A stretch of 64,000 nucleotides of DNA from Pyrenophora tritici-repentis (Eukaryota; Ascomycota; Dothideomycetes; Pleosporales; Pleosporaceae): NCBI RefSeq assembly GCF_003171515.1, contig NC_089391.1, positions 3,596,001-3,660,000 on the forward strand, read 5' to 3'. The notes under the pieces are model-generated. The model did no database searches. It worked only from the letters and a program-made list of their open reading frames with translations, and had not been told where the DNA came from. Positions within the stretch are counted from its first letter, which is position 1, and every line of letters starts with the position of its first letter. A program made the position numbers and the translations under genes. Below are positions 30,046 through 41,339 of the stretch, in pieces.

Positions 30046-32774
30046 TTACAAACCATCCTCAACCAACCTTCCCACAAACCCTTCCAACCCAGCCATACCC
30101 TTAGCCCCTCTCTCCCCACTCCCAAACAATCCAGGCCCTCCACCACCAGGCATAATCAACACCCTAGCTCCCTCTTCAACAAACTCACGCGACGCAATAA
30201 ACTGAAACGTCACAATAACAGCAGGCGGTGCATTCGAACCACTCATATCCATCTCATCGGCCTCATCCTCGAAGCCGAAACCAAACGCATCATCGTCATC
30301 TTGCGATGTCCGCGGAGGCAAGGGAGCGTTTACGGTTTCAAGAGCCACGGAAACGACTTTCGAAGAAGCGCGTACACTGGCAATGTAGACGACGACAGCG
30401 GTGCCTACGCTGAGACCTTTGATGCCTTGAGCTTGTTTGTCCTGGAAGCGAACGGTGATGGTTTTGTGAGCTTTGGCTTCGCTTGCACACAGTACCATGC
30501 CTTTGCGTATTCTGTTGATGGAGGGACTGGAAAGGGGTGGTGTGTCGACGGGTATGATTCCCATGGTACCCACCTGGCCTACATGTAATGTACGGACGGG
30601 GAGTCGTAGGTTGCGGAGTGATGTGATGCGGACGCGTCGCCACTCGCTGTGTCGGTCACGCAAGAGCGTGTTTTTGGATTTTGTGTTGAGTGCGCCGGGG
30701 AAAGAGCGTGATTGTGATATTGTAAGTTTTCGGGTTGGTTGAGTGCCGCTGCCGCTGTCACTATCGTCGGAGCTGATGTCGACCGAGTATGGCCCAAGGA
30801 GTAGCTCGTCTCCGATCGTTAGGGAGCCGTAGCGGAGGTGTCCTCCGATGATGGTGGAGCTGTTAGCAGAGGTACTAGTACGCACGCTGTAGACATCTTC
30901 GATATAGAACAGAGTTGAAGGCGTTCCAGATGGTGGGTTTGTCTCCTCCGTTGGCATAGGAAGTCTTCTCAGGAAAGCATGCAGTTTCTGAATGCCGATC
31001 CCTTTGATCGCGCTAGTGAGTACAACAGGGACTGCCGCGAGTGGTGACTCTTTCAGAAGTTCAATGGTCTTGTCCGTCTCATTTAGATCCGATGCCTCGA
31101 CGGTGTGTAGGTCGGCTTCTAGAACAGATGTGGACGGATCAGTGATGAGAAAAGGCTTACGACCGTGCTCTCTTAGCGCCGTGAACAGCTTCACTATGGT
31201 GCTTCTCAAGCCGTTCTTGGTAGCCAAATCGTACTTGGTGATGGCGATGACAAGTGGTAGTTCCAAGGCGAGACAGAGCTGCAGATGAGCGTGTGAGAGA
31301 TCAAATCCTGCAGCAGCGGGTCCTAGTAATTCCTCGGACGTAGGCGACGCTCCCAGCTTGCCCGAAGAATCTTCAGAGTTGTCAGATGGTACACACAACA
31401 GTGTCCAATGCGGTTGCCTGATAAGTAGGTTAGCAAACCTCGGACTTTAGCAGGAGAAGCGGTACGACACTTCTAGGGAGATGAAACTTGCCATCCAACA
31501 ATACCACGAACAGTGGTGCGCCTGAAGCGAGGATGTCCTGCGGAATCTGAAAGAAACACGAGCCTGCCATTACCAGCAGCCTCCACTGCAGCGTGTATGT
31601 CAATCCAGGATGAAACATCCCCAGAGCCATAGCTGATCACCTGCGTATGTTCCTTGTCGTCGCGATACCCTATAAGCTCCTGAGTTACTGAACTGGTCAT
31701 GCCTGATGCAATCTCATGCCTGTGCTTCAGCAAGCTCAGCCGACTCTTTCCACGACCGTTGTCTAACGTGGCGGTAGAAAGCGTGCCGAGGAGAGTAGAT
31801 TTGCCCGACATGGTGGCTCCGGTGACTGACACTCGCATCTGCTCAGTGGTGGTTTGAGGTGTGCTCGGTAGGTCTATGCTGCTGCCAGAAGCATTCAGTG
31901 ACATGTTGCCAAGATCCTGCTGGATCTTCCTTGTATGATCAATTAGATGCTGCTCTGGACGAACCAAGGCTTCAGCGACTAGTAGCTGAGACTTGAGAAC
32001 TCTTTGCTGTGGTGTGCCGGCATCTTCAACCCATTCGCACTCACCCACGGGGACTCTGCGCAAGACTTCAATGCCACAGCCTAGACTTGCAGCCATAGCG
32101 CGCAAATTGTTCAGACTCTCTTCCATCTCATCTTCTGCCAAGCCAACGATGGTTCCATCGTCTGCGACACCGATCTCGTACAGTGCACCTTTGCTCTCCT
32201 CCAAGCCAGGGAGAAGCCGCTGGGGCATTTCAGGCGCAGAGAGACGCGCATCATCGGGAAGATGGGGTAGTACAGGGGCTGTTGATGAAGAGATATGATA
32301 GGGACATGACTGCTGTAGGCGCCAGAGCAGTTGAGTGGTGAGTTGCTCAAGACGATGTTGCTTTGACTGCGTAGAGGCAAGTGGCGGAGGTGTGTTGGAT
32401 AGAGGAACTGCTTCAGCTACACTACGACCCACAGGTACTGGGATGGAAGCTTCATTCCGTCGCATAGACCCTGACATGTAACGTCCATTGCTAGCCCGTG
32501 TGAAGGACCGCCGTCGCCTTAAAAGCAGATGTAGCTTGTATTCTGTAGGACCATCCTGAGGCTCTGCCTCCAGCCTTTTGATGCTCGTATATTCGACGTC
32601 ACCTGTCGGAACCTCCTTGTCGGACACTGTGCAGTCGCCCTTGCCGACCTGCGAAGGAAGGAGCTTAGACGTTTGGTTCGGAGCGGGCGGCTGGGTGGCG
32701 TCGCCGATAGGTGTTGTTGCCCATGGGGATGACACCCGCGGAGGATCAGGATCGAAGGTAAATATAGACGCCAT
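30046..32774 (-). CDS. GTPBP1/GTPBP2-type translational GTPase
   Basis: Exons 32774-31492 and 31417-30046 give 884 residues. The G-domain motifs are in order: P-loop GATMSGKST at about residue 318, switch-2-like DSAGHPRF at about 409 (DxAGH form), and TKYD at about 492. Elongation-factor-like domains II and III follow (FYIEDVYSV, then HLRYGSLTIGDELLLGP and GMVLCASEAK). The N-terminal 300 residues are poorly conserved and Ser/Pro-rich. This family is related to EF-1A/eRF3 and is linked to mRNA surveillance and ribosome rescue in animals; the role in fungi is unclear. The single intron begins with GC (GCAAGT) and ends with AG; only this splice keeps the reading frame across VGW-QPHWT. A GT four bases further into the intron would break it. 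Confidence 0.8.
31418..31491 (-). other. GC-AG intron
   Basis: The 74-bp intron of the GTPase gene. The donor on the minus strand is TG|GCAAGT, the classic non-canonical GC donor, and the acceptor is ATCAG. Using the nearby GT as donor shifts the frame. Confidence 0.7.
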
Positions 32775-35700
32775 GGCAGCGGACTAGCGAAGGAATGTGT
32801 CCGGATCTGCGTGTCAAACCGACCGAGTGATGTAGATCTTCTAGGCTTCTCAACTTCTATGTCACCGCGTTACTGCGGAAAGTATTCTTTGTAATGATCG
32901 CGAGTTCGTGTGTGAGAAATGAATACGGAATTTTCGCGATAATAAAGGAAGCATTTTGAAGGGTGTAAAGCGCAAATGATGAGTGAGACTGCGTCAAGCG
33001 AAGGCTGATGACAACTCGTAGGCGAGTTGCGTGAAGGTGCCAATTAGGCGTTCACAGATGAATGGAAGACATTAGTGTAAATGAGCTTATATGTGATGTT
33101 ATGGATGATGGCGAAGGTGCTTGCGATGTCAGTCGGCCGTACGTGTATAGAACATGTCGTGGTGGTTAGGTGTTGGCCCGAGCTCCCTCCTGCCTGCGGG
33201 GAGTCACCGTTCAGCGGGGCGAGCCATCATCCATCGCTCTCAGCCTCAATTGTGAATCATCGCGACCCTGAGCGCCCTTCTATCGCCCTTTTTCGATCTA
33301 CCACAATGACTCAAAAGATCCTAGTACCCACGGGACTTTGTCTTACATAATAGACATATCAAAATCTTGTCCTCTTCTTCGTATCTTGCCAGTACCTCTT
33401 GGCTTATTATCAGGTGAACGAATAATTGCGGCACAGTCGATCGAACAACTTTGCAAAATCTGAATATACGTCACACTGTTTGCCCCATCGGTCATGCCGA
33501 GAGCTTGTATCATCGTGTTCGTGACATGACTGTACAGCCAGCTGTTCCCCTCTACACTAACAGTCCTCATCCACTTGTATGGAGCGACATGTCTCAGATG
33601 TGGTCCATTGATGATGCAGTTTTCTTGGCACTACGGTAGTTAGGGGACAACGGTATCGTTTTCGTATTCAAGAGCCGGGTCCACTTCGGATCCCAGTGAC
33701 TAACGCTGAGTGATAGCAACACCTAGCCACAAGGATAGCGAAGCAAATGACGAAGCAGAGAAGAGCGATGTGGACGGCAGCATACAACCAGACGTGCCCG
33801 CTTTTTAATTCTTATTGCGGCACGGGTGACACAGATGCTTCGCATGCACCCACGATGCCTAAAGAGTAATGGAAGGCCGCAAGCAGTGACGCTTCGGGAG
33901 CATGCTGACTACAAGACGAAGCGACGAAACCGGGGCAACTCCAGGACTCAGCCGGCGGTTGAGGCTGAAAGCCAGCGACAAGCATACCCCATCTGACCAT
34001 GGAACTCATTACGTCGAATTTATGGGGCTCAAGACCTCCTGTTATACCCCGTGCTTCCTGTTTATCACCCTGGCAGTTACGTGCAGCTGAACTATCCCCA
34101 CGCGCGCGCCGCCTGGTTAGGTTAGAAGCGCCACACTGTCTGCCGTTTAGCAGCAAGCGGCGACATTAGCCGGCCCTCCTTGAGGCGTCAAAGTGGTACT
34201 GCAATCCAGGTTTGGTCTCCCACAGCAGTAGTGGTGCCAGCGACAGGCAAATGCTACGAGTCAAACCATGGCCCTGGGGTTCCATGTAACTAAAACCATG
34301 CACATCAGCCCTGCACGCGAGACGATGCATGGTTCGGAATGGTGGCTGCTGCTACTGCAGAAAACCTACCACACAACAAGTGGATTGTTGAAGTTTGTGT
34401 GCGGCCATGTGCCATAGATTTTTGCTGTCCGCACCATGTCGCCTTGCATGATGGCGGGCACGGGTTGCTCACATTGTACATCTAGGCATCCCACCCTAGT
34501 GTATATCAATTGCGGCGTGGTGCTTTAGAGACGCGCATTTGTGTTAGAATCGGCGACGTTGCCGGCGCCTTTGCGCTTCTCGGTCACGTCGCTGAAGCGG
34601 TTAAAACCACCATTTGACGCCCCCACCGAAGATCTCGCCATGGCATGCGCTTTCCGACGCGCACACGTGTGAATCTGTCGGAATCGCATGATGTATGCGT
34701 AGCGACATGTCCATCACTCCTTGGCCATATCGAATCCGGGAAACAGGACTCGTGTCGAGGAACCCAGAAGATTGTTATGGTGTGGGGCGGTCTTAAGGCC
34801 GCCAGACGATACCATACGATGCAGACGTTTTGAGACGAGCCAAGTGGATGGAGGCCTGACGCCCGTTACTGTGCCGCCGGCGATGATGTCCTGAGTTGGC
34901 CAGCATTCCGGCATCGAAGTGAATGTTGCACCATTTGTACTTCCGTGGGCTGAGCTGCCTCCGGGCCGAAAAATCGATCGCGGCAGTTCGATGTGATGCA
35001 AAACGATGAATCCAGTTGTGAAAACTGCAAGAATCAGTGTTGCGCAGTCTGGTGGGTTACCCACTTTTGCTTACTCATGGCTGTTCGCTGGCCGAAGACA
35101 AATTGAAATATCCGACCTGCGAAGACTACATATCACGTGAGCACACATTTGCGACTGGGTGTCATGTCTCAACCGTCTTTGACCAGCACTCGATTGAGGG
35201 ATCAAGTGACTGCCATCCTTCCCGCCTATCCGCGCCCCGCCCACGTACCCTTGTGATATGTATTTCACGCCTCAGGCTCGACCCACACGGCAGCCTCGGC
35301 CTCGTCGGCTGAGCTCATTGCTGTGGGGCGAAACAGGTTCAACGGCAAAGACCCTTTCACACAAGCGCCATCAATTGTTACACTGGCAGGCCTCGGCCGA
35401 GAGCTGACCTGCGATGTCTCGTGCAATCACAATATGAAGCGGTCAAGAGACAATAAATTGCCTAGGGGGTAGTTCCAGAACTTCGGTACCGGGTGCCCAG
35501 ATAGCGATGACCTAGACCTGCATGAAATACTTATGTAGTCTATCAGCTCAGATAGTGGCCACCATAGAATCGTACGAACTGGGGAGTTACTGCAAGAAGT
35601 GAAGACAGATACCTGCCGTCTGCCACTGTGGTCCGGCAATAATTCCTTGTTCCGCGACCAATCACCGGCACACGAGTATGAATATCCGGTCCCGGGTCCT

Positions 35701-37016
35701 GCTAAGGAGGTTAGTCGCTAGACACGATGTCCAGCTGCAGTGCTGGTCTTGGCGACATGCACGCTGAAGCTTCAATCACCTTCTAAACACAAGTCGAGTC
35801 CAGCGCCGAGCCGTAATCAGCAAGCCACAGAACGTGTGCTTGATTGCAGTCAAGGCCAGAAATATACACGTCACCCGAGCACTCTCCACATTCCCATATA
35901 CGCCAGATGCGGCGTCGAGAAGCGCAGATGTTCCATGACCAGCATACGATTGAAGGTATCCCGAGACACGGAGAAATAAACCCGACAGCATACTGTTCCG
36001 TAGACGGTCAACTATAGCGAGAGAAGACCAAGAAGAAGACCAGTAACGGCGCAGCAGCTGCCAATGTCCAGATGGCATGGTTGACTTGCGCATACGAGCC
36101 CTGGTCCACAATTGCTAAGTATCACAAATCGTTACGAACGTGATCAGATACGGTACTGCGCGTCAGTGGTGGGCGCTCGGCAGCTCGGTTCTGGGTTCTG
36201 GGTTCTGGGTTTCTGGCTGGATTTTGTCCAGGACGGTGGGTGCTTTCTGTACGAGGCTTTCCCGCCAAGTCGTGGCGACAACGGCCCGCTAGTCTGATCG
36301 TTACTTGAATGCGGTCGGCAGCCTCGCTCGCCTTTTCTTGGCACATGCATTGCGAACAGGGCTCACCATACTTGGTGCGCGTAGCGTGAGTAATTACGTA
36401 GGAGAGCGAACCGACGATATTTGCTGGCACCAGCGATCGTGGTGGATCATCTGTGATGGCGTCCATGGCAAGTCGAGATCGAAATTGCGACTTCTCGAGT
36501 TTTGTCGGGAAGGCCTGGTCAGCTGTTATCACACAACATGGAATGAATCGTACATGGTGCTCGGTAGATTTCCCCCTTCGGACTGGGCTGGCTTTTTCGC
36601 TCGCCAACGCTCTGGCGCGGCAGTGCCGAATAATGCCGTGCGGGTTTAGCGTCAGCCATGACTTTGCGTAAACTCGTTTACGGACCCTGAGAGACGAGCG
36701 TGGTAGGTTCTGATGCATTCTTCGCGAACCATAGAACCGGGACAATAGCAGGGAACAAGCGCAAGGGCATCCTCAAGGAGCAGGTGTTCCGTGTTCCTGC
36801 TTTTCTCGTTCCTCCCAATCCTCCCGCAATCCCTCGCCGGCATGCGGCCAACGCCCCCGTCTGTACACCAACCTCCACGCTATGCACAGATAGCTACGCA
36901 CCTTTCTTACATGGGGGTTTTGACATGTAACTATGACGAATAATGGGACCGCAACAAGCGACTTGGTGTGGGTAGACGCTGCATGCTCTCGCTCTGGCGC
37001 CTTTGCCCCATGCTTG
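32775..37016. other. Gene-poor region without recognised genes
   Basis: 4.2 kb in which no frame longer than about 200 codons shows a known domain. A 7-bp microsatellite (ggttctg, about three units) lies at 36187-36215. The first few hundred bases are the promoter of the GTPase gene. I find no transposase or reverse-transcriptase remains. Confidence 0.55.
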
Positions 37017-37592
37017 ACCGTGCCATCATATGTATGTATGTATGTAATCCATTAGCGTCCTTTATCAGTCAGAGACTATGTAGGACGGTGGCAGATGCCA
37101 TTCTAGCTATTTTTATCTCTCCTTTGATGTTCGTTGGTTATGTTTGACTAATGTAGTTTAGGCATGTCCTAGCTATTACAGGGGAGGAGAGAAAGTAAAA
37201 CCCTATTATAGCTGCCTGTTTTTCCTTCTCTTCAACCTATCTCTTTTTGCAACGCTTTCCTCGTGTTCCTAAGTCTGAAAAAACCTCAAAGGGGAAAAAG
37301 CCATGGGATCTTGAACGAGGCGTAGGGTTGTAACAAGCTTAGCGTAGTGTTTGTAGTCGTAGCAGTGCGTGGCTCGGGTGTACTGCGGCTATAACCTGTC
37401 GCTTAGGTTTGCAGGGGTAGGTGAAAATTTGCGAGTTGGAGTAAGCCGTTCGATATTTTTTGGTAAAGCCACAAGTGGCGGTGAGAGGAGAAGGATTCGA
37501 ACCTTCGACCTCTACTACACTGCAAATTTGGAGTGCGGTAAAGGAATACCAGGCGCTTTACCACTGCGCCATCCCCCCACCGTGCCATCATA
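37017..37592 (-). mobile_element. tRNA-derived SINE-like element, copy 1 (with target-site duplication)
   Basis: The element body is 37031-37578, flanked by a perfect 14-bp duplication accgtgccatcata at 37017-37030 and 37579-37592. On the minus strand it begins with a tRNA-like head (37578 down to about 37480). The head starts GGGGGGA, followed by an A-box-like TGGCGCAGTGG and a B-box-like GGTTCGAATCC with a GAAGG/CCTTC T-stem, and the acceptor stem can pair with G-U wobbles. A tRNA-unrelated body of about 430 bp follows and ends in GGATTACATACATACATACA, a short-repeat tail. There is no open reading frame. The body is clearly related to the element at 40771-41324, with shared blocks near the tail (cagtcagagactatgtagg) and the head (agccgttcgat). 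Confidence 0.85.
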
Positions 37593-38029
37593 GCCGCGAC
37601 TCAAAATTGACAAGATAGACCGAATTCGTTGAATAAGAAATGAATTATGCGCTAACGCTTGATGAAACGCCTAGGAAGATGCCTCCAGTATCAAAAAAAC
37701 TCCCAGTGGACTCCAGGACGAAAATGTCTAAGGGTATATGCCGAACTGCACCATGTCTCGCCACGAACTTGTGTGTCCTCTCGAGCCTAGCTCACATCCT
37801 CAATAGCTCCTCTGCGTATAAGTGGAGCTTGATAGCATGACCACACATAGACATGCCTCAAATTGTGCGTGTTGATGTCGTCGTCCTTGGATAGAAGCGC
37901 TGTACCCGATAGTCCACGCTACGGCAATTTGCCATTGGCCAAGTCAATCCGGGTCCGTTCGCGCTTCGCGGCTATTCCCTACTGACTGGAAAGTCCTGGA
38001 CAGATTGAACGGTACAATGCAAACGTAAT
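37593..38029. other. Intergenic region downstream of the C2H2 gene
   Basis: 437 bp between SINE-like copy 1 and the stop of the C2H2 gene. No feature is recognised. Confidence 0.5.
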
Positions 38030-39629
38030 CTACCCGCCTGCTTCAGATGCTCGCCGGGGCTTGCATTTGTCATGTGCCATATGCCCATTCCTTGCAGTAG
38101 TGCGTGTGAATTCAGCACCGCATCGAGGACATGAGCTCTTTGATGCGGTTCCCGATTTTTCTCGTTGATGCCGTAAAAGGTTGCTGAAAGTAGAGAACTG
38201 GCGGCCGTTGCACCCGTGTTCCCAACATTGAGGCTTTGGTCGCGAGTTCAACACTCGCGGCATTACTGAATTGCCTTGCGTACTTGGTGATGATGAAAGT
38301 GCTGGAACAGGGCCATTAGGCGGCGGGGCACTCTGTTGGGTGTCATAAGATGCATAAGCGGAAGGCGTCGTAGCTGTTGGCGGGTACATTGTAGGCAAAG
38401 GGTGATAGTCGTTGACACCATAAGTAGTCGGAGGATAAAGCTGTGGTCTAGGTTGTGTTAGTGACCAAAGCTGCAGGTATTCTCAACGGACTCACGGCGG
38501 ATAGTTGTTGTTTCCTAATGGCTGATTTGGAAAGCTGTTGTTCTGTGGTGCTGAATACGTGTATGAATGGGAGGCGGAAGCCATAGGAGCGTTGTTTGCT
38601 CGAATAGAATCTGCGGACTGTTGTTGCTGGTACGGACTCCGTGGAAGCGATGGGTGTTGAGGCTGGTATGGTGGTAATGCAGCGTGCTGCTCGGGCCTGC
38701 TTTGCTGACTCTCATTTGGTGCCGGACTTGAAGAGTAGGATGAGCCGTAAGGACCTGAAGTTGATGATCTTGGCTCAGCGTAAGATTGCTGGGGCGGGTA
38801 GCCATTTGAATAAGAAGACTGTGGGTTGCCGTAATGGCTCATGCCGTACTGCGAGGGAGCCATCATGAATCCCAAGGTGCTGTTTGAGTCAGAAACAGCT
38901 CGTACAAGATCTCGGGAGACTTTACCTCATGTCTTGTAAGGCAAAGAAAGAGCCGTGTGGCTGTCCAGAATCGGCCGACAATTGGACGTCAAATTCGTGG
39001 CTACCAGATGCGGAAGTTAAGGGAGACGCAAGAAGTCCCAGACTTTCAATGTGCTGACTTTGCTGAGTGTGCGACGGGTAATGTCCAGTAATAGCACCGA
39101 GTCCCGTGTCTGAGCCTTGGGGGGAGTCGTGGGACAAGAAGTCTAGTGTTTGCACAGGAAGGAGACTGTGAGATGGGTCCTGTTCGACACTTATCGCAAG
39201 AGAGTTGTTGCAAGGTGGGTTGCTGTCAAGAGTGTGTGAAGTATTCCAGGCTAGCGAAGGTGGGCGCGAATTGGGCGACTGATAATCAATGGGATTTAGA
39301 CTCCGCAACAATCAATTCAATCCGGTCACTCTCCTAGACCCACTTACCTATCTAGGTAGGGCTTAAACTCCTATAGGTAACTACTAGGCTTAAAGCGGTA
39401 ATCAATCAATCCAATCTGAACCTTCTAGGACCCACTTAATTGATTGTTGCGGACTGTGAATGGGATTGTGGCGGGGCGTTGGCAAGGTTGCGGCACGGCG
39501 CGGGCGAGCACTTCTTATTTGTGGAATTTCTGATGGCTGAATAGAGAGGTGCTGGTCGGCAGAGTCCCTGGGTCTTCGTGAGATGGCAGTCGTCTTGGGA
39601 TGATGGGGTTGCGTAGACCGAAGGGTCAT
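38030..39629 (-). CDS. C2H2 zinc-finger protein, exon 1 interrupted by a MITE
   Basis: Exons 38879-38496 and 38447-38030 follow an N-terminal exon ending at 38926; introns 38880-38925 and 38448-38495 have GT-AG ends. The C-terminus holds two zinc fingers: CWEHGCNGRQFSTFSNLLRH and CPRCGAEFTRTTARNGHMAH. The middle is rich in Gln, Ser, Tyr and Pro, as in fungal transcription factors. The N-terminal frame begins at ATG 39629 (MTLRSTQP) and is split by a 162-bp MITE at 39297-39458. The MITE's 9-bp duplication encodes Asn-Pro-Ile in the same frame on both sides. If a MITE-internal intron (39301-39435) is spliced, all exons join in frame to 456 residues; otherwise the protein is cut short. It is a likely DNA-binding regulator; the target is unknown. 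Confidence 0.65.
39288..39467. mobile_element. 162-bp MITE with 9-bp target-site duplication
   Basis: The element is 39297-39458, flanked by aatgggatt at 39288-39296 and 39459-39467. Its ends carry a perfect 16-bp inverted repeat, tccgcaacaatcaatt (39302-39317) against aattgattgttgcgga (39437-39452); the outer 5 bases match only in part. An internal direct repeat (cctagacccactt near 39333 and ctaggacccactt near 39425) is also present. A 9-bp duplication fits Mutator-like elements. It has no coding capacity. Confidence 0.8.
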
Positions 39630-40755
39630 GATCAACAACGGAAAGGCAGCATTTGATGCAGACAGTACCAATGGGGAGACGTACGTTTCTGTTCCTGATT
39701 AAGGCCCACCGGGTGGGATTATGCCAGCCTTAAAGAAAGTTGACTATGAGACAGTACTGCTTTTCTAAGCTTGACGTTTGGTAGTGCCCCAGTGGTCTGC
39801 GCCTTACATGGGGGACACCAGGCTTTACAGAAACAAGAGCATTTGAGTTTCATGATCCAACAGCAGCAGAGCGCTTTTCCCGGCTTTGCGGCTGGGGACT
39901 GGTTGAAGCCTCGAAGGATTCACATCCTGGTATTGGACCGTTGACTAGCCACAGAACGTGCACCCACGATGGGTGCCTGGACCGGGGGCACCCGCGCATC
40001 ACGAATTGCGCGATTCTCTTTTGCTGGATGAGAACTAGCATGTTCGTTGCACTACTGTACATACAATCGCATGGTGGGGCTCGATGCGTGCGCGAACGTT
40101 GACCGTCTTCCTCTCTGCGGTGGGTTTCATCAGGCTACATGCGAGCGCTAGCTGGTGATTGATCCCATGTCCGGATAGGGTAGTGACGAAGCCACATGGC
40201 CGCACGAGAGTTGATGAGTGCCCGAATGCTATTGTCCCCCAAGGACAAGGTTGGTGGCGCTTGCGGTATCGCGCCTGGGACCGAGAAGCTATCCCACGTT
40301 GAGTTTGGCGTTTTGAGGCGGCCTGTCAGACTTTCGCTGCGAATACCCCGGCGGGCCGTAACTTTACATGATACAGTAGAGAGGATAAGGCCGTCTTTGC
40401 GTAAGACGCAGTCGGAAAAGGTTTGGCGTGTACCCAGCCAACATCATCTAGAAGCCTTGCTGTCCGGCCCTGGGCTCACGGGCACCGCCACGAGATCGCT
40501 TGAGACTGTCACGTTCATGACCCCCAATTCGCGTGTCGTGCTCTGCCGATGCACAGTTCGCCCCGTGGTTCTATATTTGTCCTCGCTACAGTATCGTCCG
40601 AGCACCTATATGCGAATGCGGCCCGTTCTCTTTCGGAAACGCTTCTGACTCCCGCACTGTCGATGTTGTGAATACGGCGCGCCTTCGAGGATAAACCTTC
40701 TTGACCCGGAGAAAACCAGCACAATGACATTCGGCTCCGGGCATGGTTGTATGCT
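39630..40755. other. Intergenic region
   Basis: About 1.1 kb upstream of the C2H2 gene. No supported gene; frames such as 40196-40648 show no domain. Confidence 0.5.
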
Positions 40756-41339
40756 GACTGTATGCAGTAGTAGTAGTAGTAGTAGTATCCATTAACGTCC
40801 TTTTTCAGTCAGAGACTATGTAGGACGGTGGCCTAGGGCCGTTTGACTAGTTTTTTCCCTCTATACCCGTAGGATTTCGTTTCTTTGGTCGAGTTTGACT
40901 ATGGGGGTTTGGGTTTTTTGCTTCTATACAGGAAAGAGAGAGAGACCTTGTAATAGACACCCGTTTATCTCCACCTTTGTGACCAATCCCTTTGCTATAA
41001 TAACCCCGTGCTCCTAAGACTGAAAAAAACCTCGTAGGGGAAAAAGTCATGGGACCTTGAACGTTTGTTGTATATAGCGGCAGTTGCGGCATATTTTCGT
41101 CTCGGCGGTACTTTGTGGCTCGGTTGTACGGCGGCGGCTAGCGTTAAGCGTGCGGGGTATTGGTGAAAAACTTTCCAGGTTTCGAAAGGAGCCGTTCGAT
41201 GTTTTTTGGTAAAGCTAGAATAATAGAATTATTATAGCGGTGAGGGGAGAAGGATTCGAACCTTCAACCTCTGCGAGCAAGCTAGCAGAAGCAACCAGGC
41301 GCACTACCACTGCGCCATCCCCCCGACTGTATGCAGTAG
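40756..41339 (-). mobile_element. tRNA-derived SINE-like element, copy 2 (with target-site duplication)
   Basis: The body is 40771-41324, flanked by a perfect 15-bp duplication gactgtatgcagtag at 40756-40770 and 41325-41339. On the minus strand the tRNA-like head runs from 41324 to about 41239: GGGGGGA, A-box TGGCGCAGTGG, then GAAGG-TTCGAAT-CCTTC as T-arm and B-box. The central anticodon region is about 13 bases shorter than in copy 1 and unrelated to it. The body matches copy 1 in order and spacing, including a run of seven T at 41029-41023 (six in copy 1). The tail is (TAC)n, and on the plus strand it continues the TAG that ends the target duplication. No coding capacity. Confidence 0.87.

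Noticed and set aside
37480..37578. Possible intron-containing tRNA gene on the minus strand
   Set aside because: A- and B-box and acceptor/T stems are present, but no proper anticodon stem-loop forms, and it is the head of a repeated element with a target-site duplication.
41239..41324. Possible second tRNA gene on the minus strand
   Set aside because: Same reasons: no acceptable anticodon arm and exact position at the 5' end of SINE-like copy 2.
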